Shown here: piece after piece, positions 22,168-30,685 of the stretch | Numbering within the stretch: the first letter of the stretch is position 1 | Layout of the letters: the number at the start of each line of letters is the position of its first letter | Assembly (NCBI RefSeq): GCF_001605895.1 | Contig: NZ_LUAW01000018.1 | Span: forward strand, 132-64,131 | Direction of reading: 5' to 3' | DNA length: 64,000 bases | Origin: Acinetobacter pragensis | Lineage (GTDB): Bacteria; Pseudomonadota; Gammaproteobacteria; Pseudomonadales; Moraxellaceae | Notes under the pieces: model-generated | Seen by the model: the letters and a program-made list of their open reading frames with translations, nothing else | What the model was told of the DNA's origin: nothing | Databases searched by the model: none | Made by a program: the position numbers and the translations under genes

Positions 22168-22647
22168 GTGATCCATGTAGTTTTATACGAGCCAGAAATT
22201 CCAGCGAATACAGGGAATATCATTCGTTTGTGCGCCAACACAGGAGCACAGCTGCATTTGGTCAAGCCTTTAGGCTTTGAGCTGGATGATAAGAAATTGC
22301 GCCGTGCCGGTTTGGATTATCATGAATGGGCGCATATGAAGGTCTGGGAAAATTTTGCGGAATGTCTGGCGCATTTGGAAACGCAGGGCATCGCTAATGA
22401 TGCAATTTATCCTTTAACCACAAAAGGGTTTGAAACGCCGCATACTTCAAATCTAAACCGTCCAGTGGCATTGCTGATGGGGCCGGAAACCCGCGGTTTG
22501 CCAGAAGATGTACGCATGATGTTCCCAGAAAAACACTGGATCAGATTGCCGATGGCTGCCAATTCACGCAGTTTAAATCTGTCCAATGCGACAGCGGTTA
22601 TTTTGTATGAAGCATGGCGTCAGCAAGGCTTTAAAGAATTGCTTTAA
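22168..22647 (+). CDS. trmL: tRNA (cytidine(34)-2'-O)-methyltransferase
   Basis: SPOUT-class (trefoil knot) methyltransferase, 159 aa, that 2'-O-methylates the wobble base of tRNA-Leu isoacceptors. Visible motifs: the N-terminal [19 protein letters not shown], motif 2 [11 protein letters not shown], and motif 3 [23 protein letters not shown], which builds the knot and SAM pocket. The size equals TrmL (YibK) and is shorter than TrmH, supporting the assignment. The start is GTG. A terminator follows at 22664. Confidence 0.94.
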   Translation: MIHVVLYEPEIPANTGNIIRLCANTGAQLHLVKPLGFELDDKKLRRAGLDYHEWAHMKVWENFAECLAHLETQGIANDAIYPLTTKGFETPHTSNLNRPVALLMGPETRGLPEDVRMMFPEKHWIRLPMAANSRSLNLSNATAVILYEAWRQQGFKELL

Positions 22648-22663
22648 ATCGATTCAATAAAAA

Positions 22664-22689
22664 AAGCCGCTCTATTGAGCGGCTTTTTT
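22664..22689 (+). terminator. Terminator after trmL
   Basis: AAGCCGCTC-TATT-GAGCGGCTT hairpin with T-run, ending the serS-cysG-trmL stretch. Confidence 0.9.
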
Positions 22690-22812
22690 ATAGGGAGCAG
22701 GCTTTTTCAGCTTAAAGTGATGAAGTTTTGTAAAATTAACAGCCAGCAGCTTCTGATGAAATGTAAAAATGTGTATAACGAAAATGATGAATCAAAAACA
22801 GGCACTTAGAAC

Positions 22813-23289
22813 TTGAAGTCAATATATTTGAATTTTGCAGCGGTGATTTTGACAGCTGGTTTCGCTTCTGCACCCAGCTGGGCGGCGAAGATTGAAACTG
22901 CACCTGAGTCTATTCCTGCCGTCTCTATGGATGAAACGGTATTAGAGGCGGATGTCCGCCCATTAAGCAAAGAAGAGCTGCAGCAGGGGCTGTCGGAGTT
23001 GCGTGAACGGCAGAATCAGCGGATTGAAGACTGGGGCCAAACCTTAAAGCCTGAAGATTTTGAACGAAGCTGGTTTGGGCGCATTCTGAAAAAGCCGAAA
23101 CGGCAGGAAGTGTGCGGCATTTATCAAAGATCGGTAGATGAAACGCTGAAATTGGCGCAGCAAAACCAAAACCGTTTACCGGAAGCTGATCAAAAGCTGC
23201 TGAGTGACCGCAATGCCTTTATTCAGAGTCTGGGATATAAAAACAATATTGTAGATACACGGATGGGTTTCAACTGCCGTATCCGTTAA
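22813..23289 (+). CDS. Hypothetical secreted protein, 158 aa
   Basis: Not a family I can name. The N-terminus is a clear Sec signal (hydrophobic LNFAAVILTAGFASA, cleavage near SWAA). The mature part is short, charged and mostly helical (LSKEELQQGLSELRERQNQR), with two cysteines, one in RQEVCGIYQ and one in the C-terminal GFNCRIR, which could form a disulfide in the periplasm. The start is TTG at 22813; no ATG or GTG alternative gives the signal peptide, and the Shine-Dalgarno is weak, so expression may be low. It is monocistronic, with terminators on both sides. Confidence 0.72.
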   Translation: MKSIYLNFAAVILTAGFASAPSWAAKIETAPESIPAVSMDETVLEADVRPLSKEELQQGLSELRERQNQRIEDWGQTLKPEDFERSWFGRILKKPKRQEVCGIYQRSVDETLKLAQQNQNRLPEADQKLLSDRNAFIQSLGYKNNIVDTRMGFNCRIR

Positions 23290-23328
23290 GCCTAAAGATT
23301 GTGCTCGGACAAAAATCTGAATATAAAA

Positions 23329-23352
23329 AAGGCGCTCGAAGCGCCTTTTTTA
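23329..23352 (+). terminator. Terminator between convergent genes
   Basis: AAGGCGCT-CGA-AGCGCCTT hairpin with T-run on the plus strand and an A-run on the other side. It can serve both the 22813 gene and the convergent permease gene. Confidence 0.85.
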
Positions 23353-23369
23353 TGGAATAGATAGGCAAA

Positions 23370-24791
23370 TCAATGCGAGTCATCAAATTCATTGTGCTGC
23401 GGAGCAGGGTGCTTGAAGCCTTTGGTTTTGTAGCCAAGATACAGAATACCGAACATTGCCCACCATAAGCCAAATTTCAGAGCAGTTTCTTCAATTTCCA
23501 GCCACATGGCAAAAATGCTGATAAAGCCAAGCAATGGAATCACCACAAAACTGAAAATATCTTTCATGTTCTTAGTGCGGCCATCACGCAGCGCATACCG
23601 TGAAATCACAGACAGGTTTACAAAAGTGAATGCGGTCAATGCGCCGAAGCTGATCATTGAAATCACAATGTCCAAATCCATAAAGCCGGCAGTCAATGCC
23701 ACTGCGCCAACAATTAAAATATTGTAAGACGGTGTAAAGTTTTTCGGGCTGATATGTCCGAAAATCTTTTTATTGATCACGCCATCACGGCCCATGACAT
23801 ACATTAAGCGTGAAACACCTGCATGCGCAGAGATGCCGGATGCCATGACAGTCACAATCGCGAAATAAAGCACGACTGTTTTAAATGCTGCGCCGCCTAC
23901 AGCCTGAAGGATATCCGGCTGAGTTGCCGCCACATCTTCAAAGTAGGTCTTAGGATCGTTCGGGAAGTAAATCTGCATGAAATACGTGCTGATAATGAAG
24001 ATCACGCCCGCAATCAGTGCAGTTAAGAAAATTGCTTTAGGCAGGGTTTTTTCAGTATCTTTGGTTTCTTCTGCAAGGGAGCTGAGTGAGTCAAAGCCTG
24101 TGAATGAGAAGCAGAGCAAAGTTGCGCCTGTAATTAAAGGGCCTATTTGCGTCAATTCATTCCAAAACGGCTCTAGGCTCCAGAGCTGATATTTTGCATT
24201 GACCAAAGTGCCGTCAGCATTTACGCCGCTTTCAAGCAGGCTGTAGACCATCCATGTGAAATAGGCAACCACAGCCAGCTGGATAAAGACAATAATACTG
24301 TTGAAGTTGGCGACAAATTTAGCGCCGCGCAAGTTGACGGCTGTCATGAATGCAGTCAGCCCGATGACCCACACCCAGTGATTAATTTCTGGGAACAGCG
24401 CTTCCAGATAAATTACGGCCAAAATGATGTTGACCATTGGCGACAGTAAATAATCCAGCCATGAAGACCAGCCCACCATAAAGCCGACATTCGGATGAAT
24501 TGATTTTTGCGCATAGGTGTATGCGGAACCCGAAGACGGATAGCGGCGGATCATGTGTCCGTAACTGATGGAAGTGAACAAAATTGCAATTAAAGCAATA
24601 ATGTAAGAAGTAGGCACATGATAATGACTTTCTTCCGACACCAAGCCGAAAGTATCAAATAAGGTCATTGGCTGAATATAGGCCAAACCAATGATGATGA
24701 TGTGCCAGAGGCCTAGCGTTTTTTGCAGTTTTGCTGCCGATTGAGTCCCAGAAGTATTAGCCAACGGCGTTTCCTCTAAATCGTTGATCAA
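23370..24791 (-). CDS. APC-family amino acid/polyamine permease
   Basis: 473-aa polytopic inner-membrane transporter with about 12 predicted helices. The first helix carries the APC substrate/sodium-site region (LGLWHIIIIGLAYIQPMTLFDTFG). A later segment SSGSAYTYAQKSIHPNVGFMVGWSSWLDYLLSP is typical of the PuuP/YjeH-like branch, as is FSFTGFDSLSSLAEETKD in TM6. Putrescine importer PuuP is the closest well-known relative that I recognise, but the substrate (putrescine, an amino acid or ethanolamine) is not decidable. The gene is alone, 239 bases downstream of the alcohol dehydrogenase gene and separated from it by a terminator, so it has its own promoter. Confidence 0.88.
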   Translation of the reverse strand: MINDLEETPLANTSGTQSAAKLQKTLGLWHIIIIGLAYIQPMTLFDTFGLVSEESHYHVPTSYIIALIAILFTSISYGHMIRRYPSSGSAYTYAQKSIHPNVGFMVGWSSWLDYLLSPMVNIILAVIYLEALFPEINHWVWVIGLTAFMTAVNLRGAKFVANFNSIIVFIQLAVVAYFTWMVYSLLESGVNADGTLVNAKYQLWSLEPFWNELTQIGPLITGATLLCFSFTGFDSLSSLAEETKDTEKTLPKAIFLTALIAGVIFIISTYFMQIYFPNDPKTYFEDVAATQPDILQAVGGAAFKTVVLYFAIVTVMASGISAHAGVSRLMYVMGRDGVINKKIFGHISPKNFTPSYNILIVGAVALTAGFMDLDIVISMISFGALTAFTFVNLSVISRYALRDGRTKNMKDIFSFVVIPLLGFISIFAMWLEIEETALKFGLWWAMFGILYLGYKTKGFKHPAPQHNEFDDSH

Positions 24792-24811
24792 GGATCAGTC
24801 ATATTGAATAA

Positions 24812-24834
24812 GGATCGTTTGAGACGAACGATCC
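24812..24834 (-). promoter_or_regulatory. Leader hairpin upstream of the permease gene
   Basis: Perfect 8-base arms GGATCGTT and AACGATCC with a 7-base loop, ending 21 bases upstream of the permease ATG. In RNA it could affect initiation; as DNA it could be an operator. Function unknown. Confidence 0.35.
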
Positions 24835-24965
24835 CCCCTGTGTTTATTTTTAAAAGCGCGCCAATCTACTCTAAAAAGGCGGCTTTTGTCAGCAACTTTT
24901 GAATTTTTTCAGCAGAAAGCATGCCAGTTTGGCTAAAAAGCGCCAAACGTTATCTTCTGCAAGAT

Positions 24966-24998
24966 AAAAGCCCGATGTTTAAAAAAACATCAGGCTTG
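24966..24998 (-). terminator. Terminator after the iron alcohol dehydrogenase gene
   Basis: On the minus strand AAGCCTGATGTTT and AAACATCGGGCTT form a long stem (one G-T wobble) followed by TTATC. It lies 33 bases past the stop codon. Confidence 0.8.
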
Positions 24999-25030
24999 AA
25001 TTTGCGCTATATTCGCTTATTTTTCAGCAA

Positions 25031-26215
25031 TTACCAAGCTTTTTCTAAGATAGTTTTCAGATCCTGCAGGGTGGCTTCTTTCGGGTTGTAAATGATTGAA
25101 CCGTCATTCAGCGCTTTCTCTGCAATCTCATCAAACTGAGTTTCAGAAACTTTACCGGTTTCTTGCAAGGTACGCGGTAATTTAGTCAATGCATAGATAC
25201 GGTCACGCATGGCTTGAAGCGTTGAAATGGTTTTATCCGCCCGCAGATGGGCAGGGGTCTGCGCATAAATATCCGGGCCGGCCAAAGGCAGCAGTAAATC
25301 TGCAAGCTTCTCTGCATTGGTTTCTTTATTGAATTCCAAAACATAAGGCAAGAATAGATTCATGCACAGGCCATGCGGCAGGTGGGCAACAGCACCTAAA
25401 GAATGGCCGAGAGAATGCACTAAACCGACCATTGAGTTAGAGAAGGCAATGCCTGCCATTGTTGAGGCTTGGGCTAATTCTAAACGGCCATTGGCATCAG
25501 TTGGGTTATCCAGCACGTTAAATAAATTGGCGCTGATTTTTTTAATCGCCGCGGTTGCATAGGCGTCAGAAATAGGATTGGCGGCAAGGCACGTGTAGGC
25601 TTCAACCGCATGGGTCATCGCATCCATGGCGGTCATGGCGGTTAAATGCGGCGGCAGAGTTTGGGTCATGCGCGGGTCTAAAATTGCTGCATGCGGCATC
25701 AAGTAATACGATGCAAACGGCATTTTTACATTTTTCTGATTATCAGAAACGACTGCGACCATAGTGACTTCTGAACCCGTGCCTGATGTCGTCGGAATGA
25801 CGAAAAAAGGCTTTAATGGTTTTGGCAGATTGTGCGCGCCAGAATATTTCAGCAGGTCATCGCCGCCCTCAGAGACCAATATATTTGTGGCTTTAGAAGT
25901 ATCAATTACTGAGCCGCCGCCTACAGCAATAATGGCATCACAGTTATTGTCACGGTACAGCTGCGCTGCCTTGCGGACAGTTTCTAGGCTTGAATCAGGC
26001 GGCACATCATCAAAAATATAGCCGATTACCGCATCAGTCGATTCAAAAGCGGCTTCAATCGGTGCAAGCAGATTGTTGCTGCGTACGCCTTTATCGGTAA
26101 TGATCAATGGGCGGGCCGCGCCTAAAGCGGCAAGTTCAAACGGAATATGTTCTAAGGCAGCATGGCCTGCAATCACTTTTACTGGACAGAAAAATTCGTA
26201 ATAAGGTTTAGCCAT
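25031..26215 (-). CDS. Iron-containing (group III) alcohol dehydrogenase
   Basis: 394 aa, the normal length of group III alcohol dehydrogenases. The NAD-binding GGGSVIDTSKA motif is near residue 98 and PTTSGTGSEVT near 141. Metal ligands lie in the family positions: Asp in the DAMTHAVEAYTCL region with its His, and the His pair in HSLGHSLGAVAHLPHG. It oxidises a primary alcohol or reduces an aldehyde using NAD(P) and Fe2+ (family knowledge). The partner gene for an SCP2-like protein ends 3 bases upstream, so the two form one transcript controlled at 26782-26821. The true substrate is not known; relatives include YiaY and ErcA types. Confidence 0.92.
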   Translation of the reverse strand: MAKPYYEFFCPVKVIAGHAALEHIPFELAALGAARPLIITDKGVRSNNLLAPIEAAFESTDAVIGYIFDDVPPDSSLETVRKAAQLYRDNNCDAIIAVGGGSVIDTSKATNILVSEGGDDLLKYSGAHNLPKPLKPFFVIPTTSGTGSEVTMVAVVSDNQKNVKMPFASYYLMPHAAILDPRMTQTLPPHLTAMTAMDAMTHAVEAYTCLAANPISDAYATAAIKKISANLFNVLDNPTDANGRLELAQASTMAGIAFSNSMVGLVHSLGHSLGAVAHLPHGLCMNLFLPYVLEFNKETNAEKLADLLLPLAGPDIYAQTPAHLRADKTISTLQAMRDRIYALTKLPRTLQETGKVSETQFDEIAEKALNDGSIIYNPKEATLQDLKTILEKAW

Positions 26216-26218
26216 GTG

Positions 26219-26752
26219 TTATGCGCTCCGTTTGAAATAGGATTGAGCCACTTTGAGATAAATGTTGGCGGCTCCAGTAAGTTTTTCTTTTAGGCTTAAA
26301 TCGCTTGGGTATTCTTTGACAGCCAGTTCTGCGACCAGTTTCGGCAGAATCAGCGCTTCCATTTTATTTAAGCAGCGGACAAGGCGGATGGCATAGGAAA
26401 TGTCACCATCGGCAATCATGCGGTCATTGGCAAAAGCCTGAGCTGTACTTTCCTGAAAAGAAAATACTAAAAAAGCATGATGCAGATGTTTAAAGGTAAT
26501 GGTGAGATCGGGTTTAGATTCTAAATTCGGCACCAACTCCAGCTGCTTGCCAGCAGTCACACGGGCAATAAAAGCTGGCCCATTTGGGAAAACTTTCATT
26601 GAAAGCGTGAAATTTTCTGGAAATTTAGTGACTTCCTGTTTGACTTCTTCATCAACTTGGCTCGCCATCACCAAGCCTCTGCCAATCACATCCATCATGA
26701 GCTTGACATAGGCTAGCTGTAATGCGGGCTTAACAGATTTTGCTGCAATCAC
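26219..26752 (-). CDS. SCP2-like lipid-binding domain protein, 177 aa
   Basis: A soluble protein whose middle (about residues 45-130: FTLSMKVFPNGPAFIARV, LEPV-like strand, KPDLTITFKHLHHAFLVFS, AFANDRMIADGDIS) resembles the SCP2 sterol-carrier fold, a hydrophobic pocket that binds acyl chains. The N- and C-terminal parts are helical; no signal peptide. The start is GTG with GGGAT upstream. It is translated 3 bases before the alcohol dehydrogenase, which hints at a shared pathway, for instance handling of a hydrophobic alcohol or aldehyde (inference). The family call rests on pattern resemblance alone. Confidence 0.68.
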   Translation of the reverse strand: MIAAKSVKPALQLAYVKLMMDVIGRGLVMASQVDEEVKQEVTKFPENFTLSMKVFPNGPAFIARVTAGKQLELVPNLESKPDLTITFKHLHHAFLVFSFQESTAQAFANDRMIADGDISYAIRLVRCLNKMEALILPKLVAELAVKEYPSDLSLKEKLTGAANIYLKVAQSYFKRSA

Positions 26753-26781
26753 GCGGTTATCCCTTTTTTAGATCTTATTTA

Positions 26782-26821
26782 TTTAGAGTAAATACTCTAA
26801 TTTATTTTCATACTGAAAGCA
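26782..26821 (-). promoter_or_regulatory. Predicted promoter with palindromic operator for the SCP2-like/alcohol dehydrogenase unit
   Basis: On the minus strand TTGCTT (26816-26821), 17 bases, TAGAGT (26793-26798). A perfect palindrome with arms TTAGAGTA / TACTCTAA and a 2-base centre (26782-26799) covers the -10 box, as expected for a repressor site. The regulator is not identified in the window. Confidence 0.5.
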
Positions 26822-26827
26822 AAAGCT

Positions 26828-27526
26828 TTATCGCTGTTCTATCTGAATCTCTTTAAAGTAACCGCTGTTTTTCAATGTTTCAATGATATCGACGCACAAG
26901 TTCTCAAATTTAGGGTAAGGATCTGCGAGGTCTTGAATGCGGACCATTTCCAGACCTGCATAGCCGCAAGGATTGATGGTGTGAAAACCGAAAAGGTCAC
27001 AGTCAATATTTAAAGCCAGCCCGTGGTATGAACGCCCTTTGCGGATTTTAAAACCCAGAGAGCCAATTTTACGTTCATTCACATAAACGCCCGGCGCATC
27101 AGCTTTGGCATACGCATCAATACTGTATTTTTTAAGCAGTTCTATCATTAAATTTTCAGCATAAGAGACTAAGCTTCTGACATTCCAGCCTAAGCGGTTC
27201 AAATCAAACATAAAGTAGGCGACCAATTGCCCAGGTCCATGCCATGTGACTTGACCGCCGCGGTCTGTCTGCACAACAGGAATGCTGCTGGCCATAAGAA
27301 TGTGCTCAGGTTTGCCTGCTTGACCTTGGGTGAGAACATCGTGGTGCTGCAAAATCCACAGCTCATCCGGAGTGTTTTCATCACGCTGCTCAGTGAGCGT
27401 TTTCATTTCTTGAAATCGGTCTGCATAGGGGGTCAGCTGGTTGTACTGACGAATAATCAGTTTGGGTTTTTGCGCAGTCTCAGTCACGCTCGGAGTGTCC
27501 TTGTGATGGCAGATGTATAGATTCAT
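26828..27526 (-). CDS. lipB: Octanoyl-[acyl-carrier-protein]:protein N-octanoyltransferase
   Basis: Moves the octanoyl chain from ACP to lipoyl domains, the first step of endogenous lipoate synthesis. The signature RGGQVTWHGPGQLVAY is present, as are the catalytic Lys in GSLGFKIRKGRSYHGLALN and the acyl-thioester Cys in NPCGYAGLEMV. About 232 aa, slightly longer than E. coli LipB because of an N-terminal stretch of about 25 residues. The ATG at 27526 is chosen over an in-frame start 57 bases upstream, which would extend through a likely promoter region. ybeD lies upstream on the same strand, but a terminator at 27597-27620 separates them. Confidence 0.93.
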   Translation of the reverse strand: MNLYICHHKDTPSVTETAQKPKLIIRQYNQLTPYADRFQEMKTLTEQRDENTPDELWILQHHDVLTQGQAGKPEHILMASSIPVVQTDRGGQVTWHGPGQLVAYFMFDLNRLGWNVRSLVSYAENLMIELLKKYSIDAYAKADAPGVYVNERKIGSLGFKIRKGRSYHGLALNIDCDLFGFHTINPCGYAGLEMVRIQDLADPYPKFENLCVDIIETLKNSGYFKEIQIEQR

Positions 27527-27596
27527 TATAATGAATTGCAGCCCAAATGGGGCACTGAAGCACAGCAGGCTGTTGCTAAACAAATTAAACAGGCAT

Positions 27597-27620
27597 AAAA
27601 AAACACGCCCGAAAGCGTGT
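27597..27620 (-). terminator. Terminator after ybeD
   Basis: On the minus strand ACACGC-TTTCGG-GCGTGT followed by TTTTTTT. It lies 20 bases past the ybeD stop and before lipB, so lipB likely has its own promoter. Confidence 0.85.
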
Positions 27621-27639
27621 GTTTTTATTCAGCAGGTGA

Positions 27640-27927
27640 TTACAGCGCTGTGCGGATATGTTCGCAAGCCGCAAGATCTGCATAAAGCGCATGAACTTGC
27701 TCAAGCTCTTCAAAACGAAGCTGCGCAGTAATAGAGTGATATTTACCTGTACGGGAAGGCTGCACTTTTAAAGTCGCTTCATCAAAGGCAGGAAAATGCT
27801 TCACTAAAATTTCTACGACAGCACCGTGCAATTCTGTACCTGCATTACCAATGAGTTTAATTGGGTAGTCCATTGGAAATACCCAAAGATCTTCACGGAG
27901 TTCGCGAGATGGAGTGCGGTCTATCAT
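27640..27927 (-). CDS. ybeD: YbeD family protein (DUF493)
   Basis: 95 aa, a small alpha/beta protein with an ACT-like fold. Family landmarks are FPMDYPIKLIGN near the N-terminus, the central VKHFP, and SRTGKYHSITAQLRFEELEQVHALYADL. E. coli ybeD sits just upstream of lipB, as here, and has been linked to lipoate metabolism by position and fold only. A GAGGTGA ribosome-binding site precedes the ATG. Unlike a simple ybeD-lipB operon, a strong terminator lies between the genes in this window. Confidence 0.88.
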   Translation of the reverse strand: MIDRTPSRELREDLWVFPMDYPIKLIGNAGTELHGAVVEILVKHFPAFDEATLKVQPSRTGKYHSITAQLRFEELEQVHALYADLAACEHIRTAL

Positions 27928-27948
27928 AGTTCACCTCAAATTATAGAC

Positions 27949-27972
27949 AAAGCCTGCAAAAGTGCAGGCTTT
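27949..27972 (-). terminator. Candidate terminator after rpoD
   Basis: Perfect 10-bp arms AAAGCCTGCA/TGCAGGCTTT with a 4-base loop, 88 bases past the rpoD stop. The T-run after it on the minus strand is short (TTTGTC), so efficiency may be moderate. Confidence 0.6.
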
Positions 27973-28059
27973 GAGATTCTCTTAACTACATAATGGAGAC
28001 GGTCAATGAATTTTCAAGTCTGCATCATGCCTTAAGAAGTTAGATTGTATTTTAAGCAA

Positions 28060-29946
28060 TCAGTCATTTTCCAAGAATGAACGCAAGTGTTCAGAGCGGG
28101 AAGGATGACGTAATTTACGCAATGCTTTAGCCTCAATTTGACGGATACGTTCACGCGTTACATCAAACTGCTTACCCACTTCTTCTAAAGTATGATCCGT
28201 CGGCATATCAATACCAAAACGCATTTTCAATACTTTCGCTTCACGTTCAGTCAGGTTTTCCAGCACTTCACGCGTTGCTTCTTTCAAGCCTTCAGATGTC
28301 GCGGCATCAATTGGAGATGTGATGTTGCCATCTTCAATGAAGTCACCCAAATGTGAATCTTCATCATCACCGATTGGAGTTTCCATCGAAATCGGTTCTT
28401 TGGCAATTTTAAGTACTTTACGTACTTTCACTTCGTCCATTTCCAAGCGTTCACCCAATTCCTCAGGTGTCGGCTCACGGCCCATTTCCTGAAGCAGCTG
28501 ACGTGAAACACGGTTGATCTTGTTGATCGTTTCAATCATATGCACAGGAATACGGATGGTACGCGCTTGGTCGGCAATCGAACGGGTAATTGCCTGACGA
28601 ATCCACCATGTAGCATAAGTAGAGAACTTGTAACCGCGGCGGTATTCAAATTTATCTACTGCCTTCATCAAACCGATGTTGCCTTCTTGAATCAAGTCAA
28701 GGAATTGCAAGCCGCGGTTGGTGTATTTCTTCGCAATCGAAATCACCAAACGCAAGTTTGCTTCAACCATTTCTTTTTTCGCACGGCGCGCTTTCGCTTC
28801 ACCGACAGCCATACGTTTAGAAATTTCTTTAATTTCTTTCACGTTCAGTTTGAGTTCTTTTTCAATATCTGCAATTTTTTGCTGGAAAGCTAAAATGTCA
28901 GGGCGAACTTTTTCCAAATAAGCTTTTTGATCTGCAGGCGCTTTAGCAATTTGCTCATCTAACCATGCAAAATTTGATTCTTGACCCGGGAAAGAGGTAC
29001 GGAACTGCGTACGGTCCATACGGCCGCGGCGGATTGCATAACGCATCACTTCACGTTCAGATGTACGGATCTGTTCATGCGTGCCGCGGATCAGTTCTGA
29101 AATAATTTCAAATAAACGCGGTGTAAACTTGAACATCATGAACACAGAGGCTAATGCTTCAAGCGCATCTTCGCCTTCTTTGCTGCTGCGGCCATGTTTT
29201 TCAATTGCGGTGCGGGTGTTTTTCCACGCATTTTCAAGTTCAGTGAAACGCGCTTTCGCTATTTCAGGATCTGGGCCTGATTCGCCTTCTGAATCATCAT
29301 CGCTTTCAGACTCTTCTTCTTCTTCGTCATCATCCAATTTTACATCTTTGGCTGACTTTCCTGAAGTATCATCTTCTTCTGCAATTTCAGCTTCATCTTC
29401 CAGAACTTCCGGAATTTCTTCATCACTTTCAGGGTCTAAATAGCCTGAAAGAATGTCAGCAAGGCGGCGTTCGCCCGCTTCATAATCTTTATATTCCTGC
29501 AGGACAACTTCAACTGCATTTGGCCAATATGCAATCGAATGAAGAACGTCACGGATGCCTTCTTCAATGCGTTTTGCAATGCTGATTTCGCCTTCGCGCG
29601 TCAACAGTTCAACTGTACCCATTTCACGCATGTACATGCGCACTGGATCTGTTGTACGGCCGGGTTCGTTTTCTACAGAGGCAAGTACTGCAGCGGCTTC
29701 TTCTTCTGCAACTTCATCAGCCGCTTCATTGCCGCCTTCGAACATTGTATCGTCAGATTCAGGCGCGCGGTCATGTACAGGAATCCCCACGTCATTCAGC
29801 ATTTGAATGATGTCTTCAATCTGCTCGCTTTCCGTGATCGAGTCCGGGAGATGATCGTTAACCTCGGCGAAAGTTAGGTAACCTTGCTCTTTGCCTCGGC
29901 TAATCAGAGCCGCTACTTGGGAAGTAGGGGAAGTCATATCGCTCAT
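28060..29946 (-). CDS. rpoD: RNA polymerase primary sigma factor (sigma-70)
   Basis: 628 aa. Region 1.1 begins [34 protein letters not shown]. It is followed by region 1.2 ([11 protein letters not shown]), a non-conserved region with a very acidic run (about residues 215-238, [14 protein letters not shown] type), region 2 ([34 protein letters not shown]), region 3 ([13 protein letters not shown]) and the region 4 helix-turn-helix ([29 protein letters not shown]). The upstream reading frame stays open for 63 more codons, but the ATG at 29946 gives the family N-terminus. In contrast to E. coli, dnaG is not adjacent; it lies 18 kb away. Confidence 0.97.
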   Translation of the reverse strand: MSDMTSPTSQVAALISRGKEQGYLTFAEVNDHLPDSITESEQIEDIIQMLNDVGIPVHDRAPESDDTMFEGGNEAADEVAEEEAAAVLASVENEPGRTTDPVRMYMREMGTVELLTREGEISIAKRIEEGIRDVLHSIAYWPNAVEVVLQEYKDYEAGERRLADILSGYLDPESDEEIPEVLEDEAEIAEEDDTSGKSAKDVKLDDDEEEEESESDDDSEGESGPDPEIAKARFTELENAWKNTRTAIEKHGRSSKEGEDALEALASVFMMFKFTPRLFEIISELIRGTHEQIRTSEREVMRYAIRRGRMDRTQFRTSFPGQESNFAWLDEQIAKAPADQKAYLEKVRPDILAFQQKIADIEKELKLNVKEIKEISKRMAVGEAKARRAKKEMVEANLRLVISIAKKYTNRGLQFLDLIQEGNIGLMKAVDKFEYRRGYKFSTYATWWIRQAITRSIADQARTIRIPVHMIETINKINRVSRQLLQEMGREPTPEELGERLEMDEVKVRKVLKIAKEPISMETPIGDDEDSHLGDFIEDGNITSPIDAATSEGLKEATREVLENLTEREAKVLKMRFGIDMPTDHTLEEVGKQFDVTRERIRQIEAKALRKLRHPSRSEHLRSFLEND

Positions 29947-30341
29947 CTTTTGCTTACTCTTCTCGTTGAATCTGTGGCAGTAAAAAACCGTGCATTTTAG
30001 CACAATTCGCTTAAATTTATCTGTGAATAGCTTGCGTATTTCATCAGGGAATTCCAGCAAGATGCTGCCTGATAAAATATTAAAATATAAATTCAGTAAT
30101 TTAGATGGGGCTGAAATTGTTGTTTTCAAGTTCATCCCTAGCGTATTCCTATTCTGTTTTTCAGAACAAGTTTCCAGTTAGACCTTAATTCAAGAATGCG
30201 CGTTTATAAAAAGACGCTTGCAAAAACTGGAATTTAAAGTCATAAAACTGAAAAGACGCAGGGTGGATTATATCATGCCATAGAAATGGGTTAAAAAAAA
30301 AGACCAAAAATCAAATTAAATGCCATAAATGCAAATAAAAC
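29947..30341. other. Intergenic region between divergent rpoD and the 30412 gene
   Basis: Part of a 465-base gap. It must contain the rpoD promoter(s) on the minus strand, but no pair of hexamers with correct spacing stood out. The rpoD frame is open into this region without coding character. The right-hand end holds the strong promoter at 30342-30370. Confidence 0.5.
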
Positions 30342-30370
30342 TTGACAAGGTTCTGGAACAAAGATAAATA
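30342..30370 (+). promoter_or_regulatory. Strong predicted promoter for the 30412 gene
   Basis: TTGACA (30342-30347, full consensus), 17 bases, TAAATA (30365-30370). Transcription would start near 30377, about 35 bases before the GTG start codon. Confidence 0.7.
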
Positions 30371-30411
30371 GCGGCTAGGACCTTCACATTTTTCATTATG
30401 AGGTAGTTTTA

Positions 30412-30618
30412 GTGTCTTCGACAGATTTTGAACTAGATGATAACTACGGTGATGATGACGTTAGTTTCGATGAAGCCGGCAGCAAGATAAGTGCAAAGGA
30501 ATCGTTGGAAAAACGCCGCTTAATCGATGATCTTTTGGCGCAGCGCCGCCTGGAAAGAGAATTAAAAGAATTTGATTATGATTTCGACGATGATGATCTG
30601 GATGACGAGGACGAATAA
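30412..30618 (+). CDS. PA3496-family small acidic protein
   Basis: 68 aa, strongly acidic: a central basic patch (EKRRLIDDLLAQRRLERELKEF) lies between Asp/Glu-rich ends, with DFDDDDLDDEDE at the C-terminus. It resembles the PA3496 family, described as putative envelope-integrity proteins; the mechanism is unknown. No signal peptide or membrane segment. The start is GTG, chosen because a GAGGT lies 7 bases upstream and an ATG just before it hits a stop after two codons. It has a near-consensus promoter and is followed by the UPF0149 gene after 67 bases on the same strand. Confidence 0.8.
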   Translation: MSSTDFELDDNYGDDDVSFDEAGSKISAKESLEKRRLIDDLLAQRRLERELKEFDYDFDDDDLDDEDE

Positions 30619-30685
30619 AATCTGATTTTTTGCAGGCCACGAAAATGTTATGCTACGGCTTTAAGTTTCTAAGTTTGGATGTGAA

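Noticed and set aside
27527..27583. Upstream extension of lipB.
   Set aside because: The added residues have no LipB resemblance; the ATG at 27526 is adequate.
29947..30135. 63-codon upstream extension of rpoD.
   Set aside because: The sigma-70 N-terminus begins at [10 protein letters not shown]; the extension has no family match and should hold the promoter.
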